DNA from: Nocardia alni
Lineage (GTDB): Bacteria > Actinomycetota > Actinomycetes > Mycobacteriales > Mycobacteriaceae
Reading direction: 5' to 3'
NCBI RefSeq assembly: GCF_019038435.1
Contig: NZ_JAGPOX010000113.1
Location: 1 to 32,699 of the forward strand
DNA: 32,699 nt
The first letter of the stretch is position 1. Each line of letters opens with the position of its first letter. Under the pieces are notes generated by a model, which was not told the DNA's origin, made no database searches, and saw nothing but the letters and a program-made list of their open reading frames with translations. This document shows, piece after piece, positions 22,997-31,354 of this stretch. A program made the position numbers and the translations under genes.

Positions 22997-24046
22997 TCAC
23001 ACCGCCTCCGCCAGCTCGCCGCCCGGTGCGCAGCCGCACGAACGCCTGGTCACCAGCTCGGAGGGAACGATCGCGGTGGCCGGCGCGGTACTGCGCCCGT
23101 CGAGCCGGTCGCCGAGCATCTGCGCCGCGCGGCGGCCGAATTCGAGCGGCGAGCGCCGAATGGTAGTCAGCGGCGGCTCGAACAGCTCGGCGTGGTCGAT
23201 GTCGTCGAAGCTGACCACCCGCATGTCCGCCGCCCGGCCCGCGTCGTGCAGTGCCCGGTAGACACCCAGCGCGACATCGTCGCTGTGGCAGATGATCCCG
23301 TCACATCCCGGCTCGGTCGCCAGCAGCCGACGGCCGGCCTCGAGACCACCGCGCGCGGTGGTCGGCGCGGGAATCGTGAGGAGGCGCTCGGGCGCGACGC
23401 CGTGCCGTTCGGCAGCGGCTCGCAGCCCGATCAGGTGGTCGTGCTGCGCGGGCGCGTCCACGGGTCCGCCCAGATAGGCAACGGTGCGGCAGCCGTGCCG
23501 GAACAGGTGATCGGCGGCGACGTCGCCGTCCGCGATGTCATCGGTGCGAATGCACAGATCCGGCGCGTCACCGACCGAACGGGTCAGGAACAGCAACGGA
23601 ATCTGCTGCACGGCAAAAGAATCGAGCGAACGTGGATCGGTATCGAAGGCCGGGACCAGCACCACGCCGGCGACGTTGCTCTCCTGGACGAAGGTGACCA
23701 GTTCGGCCTGACGATCGCGATCGTTGAGGGTATCGGCCAGCAGCGACACATAGCCCAGCTCTGTCAGGCGCTCCTCCAGCCCCACGATCACCTCCGCGAA
23801 GAACGGATTCGTCACGGTGGTGACCAGGACGCCGATGACGTTGCTCCGGGGACCGCGCAACGAGGCCGCACCGCGGTTGTAGACATAGCCCAGCTCGTCC
23901 ATGGCCTGCTGGACCCGGTCCCGGGTGGCCTGCGAGACCCGTCCGGCGCCGCGCACCACCAGCGAGGCGGTCGCCCGCGAGACATCGGCCCGCTGGGCCA
24001 CATCGATCAGGGTGACGCGCCGGGCACCGGGAATCTGCCCGCTCAC
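22997..24046 (-). CDS. LacI/GalR-family transcriptional regulator
   Basis: A 349-residue regulator. The N-terminal LacI helix-turn-helix with hinge is clear: VTLIDVAQRADVSRATASLV, RVSQATRDRVQQAMDELGYVYN (11-58). A periplasmic-binding-protein-like effector domain follows: NVIGVLVTTVTNPFFAEVIVGLE, GVVLVPAF, FLTRSVG, VAYLGGP, DGIICHSDDVALGVYRAL, VVSFDDIDHAELFEPPLTTI. The GTG overlaps the lyase stop by GTGA, so it is co-transcribed with the genes it probably controls. The tail CGCAPG, just before AEAV, is Cys-rich. The likely operator is the 20-bp palindrome at 29394-29413. The effector is unknown, probably the transported compound or a product of the lyase. Confidence 0.93.
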   Translation of the reverse strand: MSGQIPGARRVTLIDVAQRADVSRATASLVVRGAGRVSQATRDRVQQAMDELGYVYNRGAASLRGPRSNVIGVLVTTVTNPFFAEVIVGLEERLTELGYVSLLADTLNDRDRQAELVTFVQESNVAGVVLVPAFDTDPRSLDSFAVQQIPLLFLTRSVGDAPDLCIRTDDIADGDVAADHLFRHGCRTVAYLGGPVDAPAQHDHLIGLRAAAERHGVAPERLLTIPAPTTARGGLEAGRRLLATEPGCDGIICHSDDVALGVYRALHDAGRAADMRVVSFDDIDHAELFEPPLTTIRRSPLEFGRRAAQMLGDRLDGRSTAPATAIVPSELVTRRSCGCAPGGELAEAV

Positions 24047-25446
24047 CGCACCGACCCGCTTCCGGCCGAGGGGTGTGCGTCGGGCGGCTCGCGCCGGTCC
24101 TGGCCATCCGTGATGATCGTGCGAGCACGCCCGGCCTGCTCGCGCGCGATCACCGAGGCCAGGCCCAGGTGCGTGCTCGGTTCGAGCAGCTCGACGACGG
24201 TGGCCATATCGAGCCCCCGGGCGATCCGGGCGTCCGCGGCGAGGGTATCGGCGAAGGGCATGGACGTGGTCGCGGCGGTCTGGGCGGCGTCGTAGACGAT
24301 CTCGTGCGCCGTTTGCCGCCCGAGCGTCCGTCCCAGCCGCAGCATGATCGCCTCGGAAAGGATCATGCCGCCGGACAATTCGACGTTGCGGCGCATCCGT
24401 TCGGGGTTCAGGTGCAGCCCGGCGGTGACGACCGCGACGCGGGCCAGCGATTCCGCGGTCAGCTCGCACGCCCGCTGCTGAGCCTCGAACAGGGCGGAGG
24501 ACGCGTGGTCGGCCTCGTGTTCGCTCATCGCCATTTCCAGCGCCAGCGGCGAGAGTGCCCGAATCTCGGCGGTGAGGCCGATGATGTCCTGGCACAGTTG
24601 TGGATTGCGCTTGTGCGGCATGGTGGAACTGCCGACCGTGCCGAGCGGGATCGGCTCCTCGACCTCCTGGTATTCGGTCTTCATCAGCTGATAGATCTCA
24701 CGCGCGAGCTTCCCGCTGGTGGCGGCGATCAATCCGAGGACGACGACGAGCTCGGCCTGATGGTCGCCGATGCTGCGGGCCGGGACGGCCATCGGCGCCA
24801 GGCCGAGCCGCCGGGCGACCCGGCGCTGCAATTCCTGGGCATGCTCGCCGAGGGCGGCCGAGGTGCCCGCCGCGCCGCCCAGCAGCGCGACGAACAGCCG
24901 CGGCGCGAGCTGGTCGAGGCGTTCGAGATGGCGTAGATATTCATCGATCCACGCGGCGCTCTTGTACCCGAACGTGATCGGCACGGCGTGCTGGCCGTGC
25001 GTGCGCCCGGCCATGATCATGTCGGCGCCGCGGTCGGTCAGCTCGGCCAGGCCGGCCAGAATCTGCAGAACCTGCCGCCGGATCAGGGTGTAGGCCCGCC
25101 GCAGCAACAGGGTGTCACCGGTCTGCGTGATGTTCTGGGTGGTGACTCCCCAGTGCACCCATCCGCCGTGCGGCCCGCCGACGGTATCGGCGAGCTCGAC
25201 GACCAACGCCATGAGCGGGTGACTCGTGCGCTCTATCTCCGCCTCGACCCGGCCGACATCGAGCCGTTCGACCCGGCAGGCATCGGCGATGGCAGTACCC
25301 GCCGCTTCGGGAATCAAGCCCAGATCGGCCTGCGAAAGGGCAAGCGCCGCTTCGACATCGAGCCAGCACTGCCAACGCTCGGGTAGTTCGAACAGGGATT
25401 CCATCCCGCTCGCCGGCACCCGGCCGGAGGTGAATCGTTTCGTCAT
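24043..25446 (-). CDS. Fumarase/aspartase-superfamily lyase (adenylosuccinate lyase/CMLE-like)
   Basis: A 467-residue enzyme with the superfamily regions in order: HWGVTTQNITQTGDT (98-112), GRTHGQHAVPITFG (147-160) with the general-acid histidine, and the mobile signature loop GSSTMPHKRNPQ (272-283). The C-terminal part resembles PurB and 3-carboxy-cis,cis-muconate cycloisomerase. The ATG at 25446 was chosen for AGAAGGG close upstream; an ATG at 25467 overlaps the permease stop (TGATG). It lies between an ABC transporter and a LacI regulator and not in a purine or protocatechuate operon, so housekeeping PurB or PcaB is unlikely. It probably splits an imported compound, for example an N-substituted aspartate or a substituted succinate; the actual substrate is not determined by sequence. 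Confidence 0.8.
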   Translation of the reverse strand: MTKRFTSGRVPASGMESLFELPERWQCWLDVEAALALSQADLGLIPEAAGTAIADACRVERLDVGRVEAEIERTSHPLMALVVELADTVGGPHGGWVHWGVTTQNITQTGDTLLLRRAYTLIRRQVLQILAGLAELTDRGADMIMAGRTHGQHAVPITFGYKSAAWIDEYLRHLERLDQLAPRLFVALLGGAAGTSAALGEHAQELQRRVARRLGLAPMAVPARSIGDHQAELVVVLGLIAATSGKLAREIYQLMKTEYQEVEEPIPLGTVGSSTMPHKRNPQLCQDIIGLTAEIRALSPLALEMAMSEHEADHASSALFEAQQRACELTAESLARVAVVTAGLHLNPERMRRNVELSGGMILSEAIMLRLGRTLGRQTAHEIVYDAAQTAATTSMPFADTLAADARIARGLDMATVVELLEPSTHLGLASVIAREQAGRARTIITDGQDRREPPDAHPSAGSGSVR

Positions 25447-25466
25447 AGGCCCTTCTCGGTCGTACA

Positions 25467-27239
25467 TCAGGTGGCCCGCATGACGTGATGGCGCGGCCCT
25501 CGCCGACCGCGCTGCAGGGCGTTGCCGGCGATGAGAACCAGCAGGATCAGGGCGACCTGCAGCGTCCCGTAGGCCGCGGCGGTGCCGAATTCGGAGGAAT
25601 AGATGCGGTTGTAGATCTCGACAGACAGGGGCGGGAAGCTGGCCGGGTAGATCACCACCGACGCGACGTACTCGCCAACACCGTCGACGAAGGCGAGTAG
25701 CGCCCCGGCGATGATTCCCTTGGCTATCAACGGGATCGTCACCGTGCGCAGCACGTGCAACGGTCCGGCGCCCAGGCTGCGCGCCGCCTCCTCCAGTGCC
25801 GGATCGATGGTATCCAGGGCCGCGCTCGACGAGCGAAATACCAAGGGCACGAACCGAACCAGATAGGCCACCGGCAGGATCCACAGCGTGCCGACCAGCG
25901 ACAGACCCAGGTTCGAGGGCTGGGGGTCGTTGAAGGCGTTGACCAGGTTCAGGCCGACCACCGTCCCCGGTAGCGCCCAGGGCAGCATCGTCATGATGTC
26001 GATCCCGGTGCGTCCCGGCCCGCGCCAGCGCGCCACCACGTAGGCGGCGGCGACACCGAGCAGCACCGCGCCCGCCGTGGCCAGAAGACTCATCTGCACA
26101 CTGACCGACATCGGCAGTAGACTGCCCGGGTCGGTGAACAGGGTGGCGTAGTTGGCGAAAGTGTAAGTGGGCGGCAGGATCTGGGTGGTCCATGAGTTGT
26201 CCACCGAGAACGACACCAGCACGACGGTGAGAATCGGAGCCAGCAGCACCAGCGTCAGGACGGTGGCGCCGCCCGCGCTCACCCAGCGCATCGGTCCCCT
26301 GCTCACGGTGCGCTCGCGCTGGGTCCCCTTCGACAGGCTGCGGTGCAGGCTGCGACCCTGATACCACCGCATCGCCACCAGGAATCCGATCGACACCACG
26401 GCCAGCACGGTCGCCTGCGTGGCGGCGAGATCCTGATCACCGCCGGTCTGGGTCGCGACGATCTGCATCGTGAGGGTCTGCACGTTGTAGAGCTGGGGTG
26501 CGGTGAACGAGGCCATCGAGATCATGAACGTCACCAGTGCGCCGGATACCAGGGCCGGGGTGAGCATCGGCAGAATCACGGTGCGCCACACCCGGATCCG
26601 ACCGGCTCCGAGGTTGTAGGCGGCCGCCTCCAGCGAGGAGTCCTGCCCGGCCAGCCCCGCGGCCACCGGCAGGTAGAAGAACGGGTACATGGTGAGCACG
26701 TGCACCAGCACCACGCCGCCGACACCGCCGACCGATACGTCCGCCGGAGCGACGCCGAACCAGTGCGACAGTGTCCGCGGGACGATGCCGGTCTTGCTGT
26801 ACAGCAGGACGAACGACACCGCGCCGATCAGGGGCGGCAGGGCCATCGGGACGAGAGCGGCGACCTCGAGAATCCGGCGGCCCGGGAACTCGAACCTGCT
26901 GACCGCGACGGCCAGGCACGTGCCGATGATGCCGCACCCCAGCACCGATGCCAGGGATATTCCGACCGACAGCAGCAGAGCCGTACTCGACCCGCCGTCG
27001 AGGAAGGTTCGATAGTTCGCGGCCGCGCCCCTGCCGTGGGTGCTGGACACCGCCGTATAGGCCATCGGGACGACGACGAACAGCAGCAGCACCGCGACCA
27101 CCCCGGCCGCCACGACATAGACGAACCGGTCGCCGGGGCGGACCCACCGTCGCCCGCGGCCGCCGGGTATTTCCGGCAGCTCGGCGCGCGCCGGTGAATC
27201 CGTTGCCGGCGAGGGGAATTCGGTCGTCGACAGGGTCAT
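25467..27239 (-). CDS. ABC transporter permease, fused double-unit (FbpB/AfuB type)
   Basis: A 590-residue inner-membrane protein made of two homologous permease halves. Each half carries an EAA loop that docks the ATPase: EAAAYNLGAGRIRVWRTVILP in the first and EEAARSLGAGPLHVLRTVTIP in the second, both about 20 residues. About twelve hydrophobic segments are visible; an N-terminal Pro/Ala-rich cytoplasmic leader of about 35 residues precedes the first. This architecture is typical of importers for ferric iron, phosphonates and sugar phosphates. The ATG at 27239 overlaps the ATPase stop by ATGA. It acts with the adjacent ATPase and solute-binding lipoprotein as one importer. Confidence 0.93.
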   Translation of the reverse strand: MTLSTTEFPSPATDSPARAELPEIPGGRGRRWVRPGDRFVYVVAAGVVAVLLLFVVVPMAYTAVSSTHGRGAAANYRTFLDGGSSTALLLSVGISLASVLGCGIIGTCLAVAVSRFEFPGRRILEVAALVPMALPPLIGAVSFVLLYSKTGIVPRTLSHWFGVAPADVSVGGVGGVVLVHVLTMYPFFYLPVAAGLAGQDSSLEAAAYNLGAGRIRVWRTVILPMLTPALVSGALVTFMISMASFTAPQLYNVQTLTMQIVATQTGGDQDLAATQATVLAVVSIGFLVAMRWYQGRSLHRSLSKGTQRERTVSRGPMRWVSAGGATVLTLVLLAPILTVVLVSFSVDNSWTTQILPPTYTFANYATLFTDPGSLLPMSVSVQMSLLATAGAVLLGVAAAYVVARWRGPGRTGIDIMTMLPWALPGTVVGLNLVNAFNDPQPSNLGLSLVGTLWILPVAYLVRFVPLVFRSSSAALDTIDPALEEAARSLGAGPLHVLRTVTIPLIAKGIIAGALLAFVDGVGEYVASVVIYPASFPPLSVEIYNRIYSSEFGTAAAYGTLQVALILLVLIAGNALQRGRRGPRHHVMRAT

Positions 27240-28324
27240 GGCCGCACCAGCCATGCTTGCCCGGAGGTGAGGCCGACCGCCACCCGGTCGCCGACGTCCG
27301 GTCGCCCCGGCGCATCGGGGGCCGCCACGTGCACCGTCAGCTCCGCCGCGGCAACGGTGTACATCCTGGTGGCCCCGGTGAATTCGATCGCGCTCACCCG
27401 CCCCTGTAGGAAACCCTGCTCCGGCGTGGTGAATCCGAGCGTTTCCGGCCGCAGCGACAGCGCCAGGTCCGCACCGACCTCGATCGGCTCCCAGGCCGGC
27501 CGCGGGACCGTCATCGATGCACCGCCGGGCAGCGTCACGGCGATCTCGTGATCATGCGTGTGGACGACGGTGACGCACACGACATTACTGCGGCCGATGA
27601 ATCTGGCGACGAATTCCGTTGCTGGACGGTGATATACGGTCGCGGGTGTATCGATCTGGTGCACCCTGCCCCGATCCAGGACCGCGACGCGGTCACTGAT
27701 CGCCAACGCCTCGGCCTGATCGTGGGTGACGTAGACCGTGGTGATGCCCGCCGAAGTCTGCACCCGGCGGATTTCGGCGCGAGTCTCCTCGCGCAGCTTG
27801 GCGTCGAGGTTCGACAGCGGCTCGTCCAGGAGCAGCACGGCCGGCGTGATGACCACTGCCCGGGCCAAGGCCACCCGCTGCTGCTGGCCGCCGGAGAGCT
27901 GGTCGATCCGGCGGTCCGCGTAACCGGCCAGGCCGACCTGGTCGAGCGCCGCGGCCACCCGCTCGGCCCGGGATCGCTTGTCCACCTTGCGCGCCCGCAG
28001 GCCGTATCCGATGTTCTCGGCCACGCTCAGATGCGGGAACAGCGCGTAGTTCTGGAACACCATGCCGGTATCCCGGCGGTTCGGCGCGGTGCCGGTGACG
28101 TCGTTGTCCCCGAACAGGATTCGACCGCTCGTCGGGGCGACGAACCCCGCGATCACCCGCAGCAGCGTGGATTTACCGCAGCCGGACGGACCGAGCAGCG
28201 TGAACAACTCGCCCGCGCCGATGGTGGTGTGCATGGTGATATCGGTCGCGGGACCGTAGGTTTTCCGGATCCGGTCCAGGGTTATCGGCAACACGGCGCC
28301 TGGCGGGAGTTTCGAGCTGATCAA
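27236..28324 (-). CDS. ABC transporter ATP-binding protein (PotA/FbpC type)
   Basis: A 362-residue ATPase. It has Walker A GPSGCGKST (45-53), the Q-loop VFQNYALFPHLSV, signature LSGGQQQR, Walker B VLLLDEPLSNLD and the H-loop VYVTHDQAEA. The C-terminal TOBE region contains LRPETLGF and GATRMYTV. The start is inferred as TTG at 28324: it overlaps the solute-binding-protein stop by TTGA, AAGGA lies 6 bases upstream, and the other junctions of this operon have the same 4-base overlap. A GTG at 28294 is the alternative and lacks a good site; an ATG at 28393 would overlap the upstream gene by 73 bases. It energises the fused permease. Confidence 0.92.
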   Translation of the reverse strand: MISSKLPPGAVLPITLDRIRKTYGPATDITMHTTIGAGELFTLLGPSGCGKSTLLRVIAGFVAPTSGRILFGDNDVTGTAPNRRDTGMVFQNYALFPHLSVAENIGYGLRARKVDKRSRAERVAAALDQVGLAGYADRRIDQLSGGQQQRVALARAVVITPAVLLLDEPLSNLDAKLREETRAEIRRVQTSAGITTVYVTHDQAEALAISDRVAVLDRGRVHQIDTPATVYHRPATEFVARFIGRSNVVCVTVVHTHDHEIAVTLPGGASMTVPRPAWEPIEVGADLALSLRPETLGFTTPEQGFLQGRVSAIEFTGATRMYTVAAAELTVHVAAPDAPGRPDVGDRVAVGLTSGQAWLVRP

Positions 28325-29355
28325 CTGCGGTCCTTGATGTTCTGGATCCAGTAATCGATCCACTCGTCCTCGTGACTGTTCACCGTCGCCCAATCCACCG
28401 GCATTTCACGCAGGTCGATTCCGTTCAGCCAAAGCGGGTTTCGCGGCAGCGGGACCGTCGGCAGCTGAAACGACCTGTCCGCCAGCATCTGCTGGGTCGA
28501 GGGGCGCAACAGGAATTCCAGGAAGGCGTCGGCGGCATCGCCGTGCGGTCCATTCTTTATCCGGGCGACCCCGTCGAGTTGCATCATCGCCCCCGATGCA
28601 GGCACCACCGGCGTGAAATGCGCACCCTTCGATCGTTGCACCAGGATGTCCTGCAGGTCCCAGACGCTGATCGGCGCCTCCTGCCGCTCGATGCGCAGGT
28701 ACAGATCGTTGGGATTCGCAGCGTACGTCGCGGTGTTGCGATCCAGTGCCCGCAGGAACTGATAGCCCTGCCGTGGACTCCCGGTCCGGGCGTAGGAGCG
28801 GCCGATCAGCGCCGCGAAGATGCTGCGCATCGTTCCCGAGGCCGCGATATCACGAATCAGCAGCTTGCCCTTACGATCCGGCGCGACCAGGTCGTCCCAG
28901 TCCCTCGGCGCCCGCGCGGCGCCGAGCATCGCATTGTTGTAGAAGATCAGGTTGACCGTGCGCATCTCACCCAGCCACAGATCGTCCTGTCCACGAAACT
29001 GGGGAGGCACACGGTCGATGACGCCCGAGCCGGTCGGCGACAGCAATCCGGCCCGCGCGGCTTGGTCGAACGCCTGCGGCGTGCCGCCCCACCACACGTC
29101 GGCCTGGGGTCGATGCGCCTCGGCGCGCACCCGCTCGGCCAACTCGGCCGCCCCGAGCGTGAGCACCCGCACGCGGCCCTTGAACACCGGCTCCGCGGCC
29201 TCGAAGGCGGTGATGACATTCTTCGAGATCGCCGTGGGGCGCGCGGTATAAATGGTCAACGCGGTCGCCGTCGGCCCCGAGGTGAGCCCGCACGCGGCTA
29301 TCAGTGATACCAGTGCCATCACCAGCGGCACGGCCCACGACCTGACCCTCATCAC
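28321..29355 (-). CDS. ABC solute-binding lipoprotein (FbpA/AfuA/PhnS-like)
   Basis: A 344-residue binding protein with a lipoprotein signal peptide: Arg at 3 and 5, a hydrophobic core, and lipobox LIAAC with Cys22. The mature part begins TALTIYTARP and continues with ADVWWGGTPQAFDQAARAGLL, RTVNLIFYNNAML, LLIRDIAASGTMRS and FLRPSTQQMLADRSFQLPTVPL, the class typical of ferric iron, phosphonate and sugar-phosphate importers. The adjacent tyrosine pair that binds iron in FbpA is absent, so iron is unlikely and a small anionic organic ligand is more probable. GTG at 29355 is given, with GAGAGGG 7 bases upstream; the next codon ATG at 29352 is equally possible. First gene of the operon. Confidence 0.9.
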   Translation of the reverse strand: MMRVRSWAVPLVMALVSLIAACGLTSGPTATALTIYTARPTAISKNVITAFEAAEPVFKGRVRVLTLGAAELAERVRAEAHRPQADVWWGGTPQAFDQAARAGLLSPTGSGVIDRVPPQFRGQDDLWLGEMRTVNLIFYNNAMLGAARAPRDWDDLVAPDRKGKLLIRDIAASGTMRSIFAALIGRSYARTGSPRQGYQFLRALDRNTATYAANPNDLYLRIERQEAPISVWDLQDILVQRSKGAHFTPVVPASGAMMQLDGVARIKNGPHGDAADAFLEFLLRPSTQQMLADRSFQLPTVPLPRNPLWLNGIDLREMPVDWATVNSHEDEWIDYWIQNIKDRS

Positions 29356-29393
29356 GTGGGTGCCCTCTCACGCGGAACATGGGATCCGTCCCC

Positions 29394-29413
29394 ATGGTAG
29401 ATCGATCTACCAT
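29394..29413. promoter_or_regulatory. Perfect 20-bp palindromic operator
   Basis: ATGGTAGATCGATCTACCAT is a perfect palindrome 39-58 bp upstream of the first gene of the transport operon. Even length and a central CG are features of LacI-family operators, and the operon encodes a LacI regulator. It also lies in the gap shared with the divergent histidine kinase gene. The remainder of this 252-bp gap has a weak GAAAC-N6-GTTTC dyad (29452-29467) and nothing else clear. Confidence 0.65.
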
Positions 29414-29607
29414 CCGCAGAAGCAAACCACCGCAAACCCTCGGTGTCAATAGAAACAGCTACGTTTCGGACAATTGCCGGCCCACCCCGTGCGCTGCCGA
29501 ATCCGTCTCCGTATCAACACAGTCGGACCTGGCGTCCGAGCGCGTCGGCTTCGATCCCACCCCGGGCTATCCCGTCCGCCCCGGAGCCGAATGCGAGAAT
29601 GCCAGCA

Positions 29608-31350
29608 ATGAACACACGCCCGGTCCGTCACCGCATCCTGTCGCCGCGGCGCTGGTCGCTGCGGGCACGGCTGCTGGCCGGGCAGGTGCTGCTGCTGGTC
29701 ACCGTGGTCGTCGGCATCGGCGTGACCACCGAGTTCGCGCTGCAGCAATTTCTGGTGGATCAACTCGACGGGCAGGTGCACGGCGCGCAGAAGCGAGCGC
29801 TGATGACCATCGACGGCGGGCCGTTCCACGGACCGCCGCCGTTCCCCGCGGGACCGCCGCCGTTCCCACCACCGCCGGGCGCCGCGCCGGGCCCGTGGCC
29901 GCCGGCCGATGCGGGACCGCCGCCCAGGCCGCCCTATGTACCAACGGGCGCCCCGGTGGCCGGTGTGACGCGAGTCGGCGCCGCGTCACCCGCAACGCCG
30001 CCGGACACCGCGTTTCCCGGACCGGACCCGCAGGACCCGGGCGCCGGACCACCGTTCCACCAGCCGCCCCGCCGGTCGTCGGCGTCCAACGGCCCGGGGC
30101 CCGGCTTCCTGGGGCGGCCCGGCGTGCCACAGGATGAGATCGGCGCGGTCGTGAACCGCGGCATCGTCAGTGCCGCGGGAAAACTCGAGGCGGACGGCAA
30201 CCGGACGCTGCTGACGGCCTCCGCGCGACGACAGCTGGCCGCGGTCCCCGCCACTGGCCGGCCCAGGACGATGCACATCGACGGCCTGGGCAGCTACCGG
30301 GTGGTCGCCGATACCAGTCGCCGGGGTCCGACCGTCGTCACCGGGCTGGCGCTGGCCTCGGTCGACGCGACGCTGATGCGGGTGCTGGCGGTGCTGCTGA
30401 GCGTGACAGCGGTCGTCCTGCTCATCGCGGTCACGGTCGGCATCACCCTGATCCGCCGGGCGCTCGCACCGCTCGACCGCGTCGCCGCCACGGCATATCA
30501 GGTGGCCGCACTGCCGTTGGATCACGGCGAAGTCGCTCTGCCCGTCCGTGTTTCGACCCAGGACGCCGATCCGCACACCGAGGTCGGCAGCCTGGGCGCG
30601 GCGGTGAATCGCATGCTGGACAACATCACCGGCGCATTGTCGGCACGGCACGCGAGCGAGACGCGGGTGCGGCAGTTCGTCGCCGACGCCAGTCACGAGC
30701 TGCGCACGCCGCTGGCCGCGATCCGTGGATATACCGAACTGGCACAACGCCGAAGCGACGAACTGTCCGAGGAGGTCGCCGACGCGGTGAGCCGGGTCGA
30801 CGCCGCGGCCCTGCGGATGTCCGGTCTGGTGGAGGATCTGCTGCTGCTGGCGCGGCTGGACTCCGGTCGGCCGCTCGAGCGCGAACCGGTGGACCTGAGC
30901 CGGCTCACCGTCGACGCGGCCAGCGACGCGCATATCGCCGGGCCCGGGCATCGGTGGGATCTGGAGCTGCCCGACGAGCCGGTCACGGTCACCGGCGACG
31001 GCATCCGCCTGCATCAGGTGCTGGCCAACCTGCTGGCCAACGCCCGCGTGCACACCCCACCCGGCACCGTCGTCACGGTAGGCCTGGAACCGGATGAGGG
31101 CGGCGCGATCTGGCGGGTCACCGACACCGGCCCCGGCATCCCCGCCGAACTCCAGCCGGAGATCTTCCAGCGCTTCGCCCGCGGCGACAGCTCCCGTTCC
31201 CGGCGCGCCGGGAGCACCGGCCTGGGCCTGGCCATCGCCGACGCCGTGATCCGGGCGCACGGCGGCGTCATCCTCCTGACCAGCGTTCCCGGGCACACCG
31301 AATTCACCGTCCGTCTGCCCGGGACGACCGGTGACGCGCCACCTCTGTGA
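29608..31350 (+). CDS. Sensor histidine kinase with proline-rich extracytoplasmic region
   Basis: A 580-residue membrane kinase of the PhoR/TcrY type. A first membrane helix (about 21-45) is followed by an outside region of about 210 residues, the second helix (about 256-282), a HAMP linker, the phosphoacceptor motif FVADASHELRTPLAAIRGY (His363), and a HATPase domain with NLLANARVH (N box), DTGPGIP (G1) and GSTGLGLAI (G2). The outer region has a long Pro/Gly-rich stretch at about 70-172, with runs such as GPPPFPAGPPPFPPPPG. No response regulator lies beside it: both neighbours are unrelated. The start is uncertain between 29608 and 29599, since neither has a strong ribosome site. Its 3' end is 4 bases from the convergent desaturase. 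Confidence 0.9.
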   Translation: MNTRPVRHRILSPRRWSLRARLLAGQVLLLVTVVVGIGVTTEFALQQFLVDQLDGQVHGAQKRALMTIDGGPFHGPPPFPAGPPPFPPPPGAAPGPWPPADAGPPPRPPYVPTGAPVAGVTRVGAASPATPPDTAFPGPDPQDPGAGPPFHQPPRRSSASNGPGPGFLGRPGVPQDEIGAVVNRGIVSAAGKLEADGNRTLLTASARRQLAAVPATGRPRTMHIDGLGSYRVVADTSRRGPTVVTGLALASVDATLMRVLAVLLSVTAVVLLIAVTVGITLIRRALAPLDRVAATAYQVAALPLDHGEVALPVRVSTQDADPHTEVGSLGAAVNRMLDNITGALSARHASETRVRQFVADASHELRTPLAAIRGYTELAQRRSDELSEEVADAVSRVDAAALRMSGLVEDLLLLARLDSGRPLEREPVDLSRLTVDAASDAHIAGPGHRWDLELPDEPVTVTGDGIRLHQVLANLLANARVHTPPGTVVTVGLEPDEGGAIWRVTDTGPGIPAELQPEIFQRFARGDSSRSRRAGSTGLGLAIADAVIRAHGGVILLTSVPGHTEFTVRLPGTTGDAPPL

Positions 31351-31354
31351 GGAC

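Noticed and set aside
24047..24595. Upstream extension of the LacI regulator
   Set aside because: It overlaps the lyase C-terminal coding region and lacks homology; the helix-turn-helix begins right after the GTG at 24046.
28321..29355. Ferric iron as the substrate of the ABC importer
   Set aside because: The fold class allows it, but no adjacent tyrosine pair of the FbpA type is present in the binding protein.
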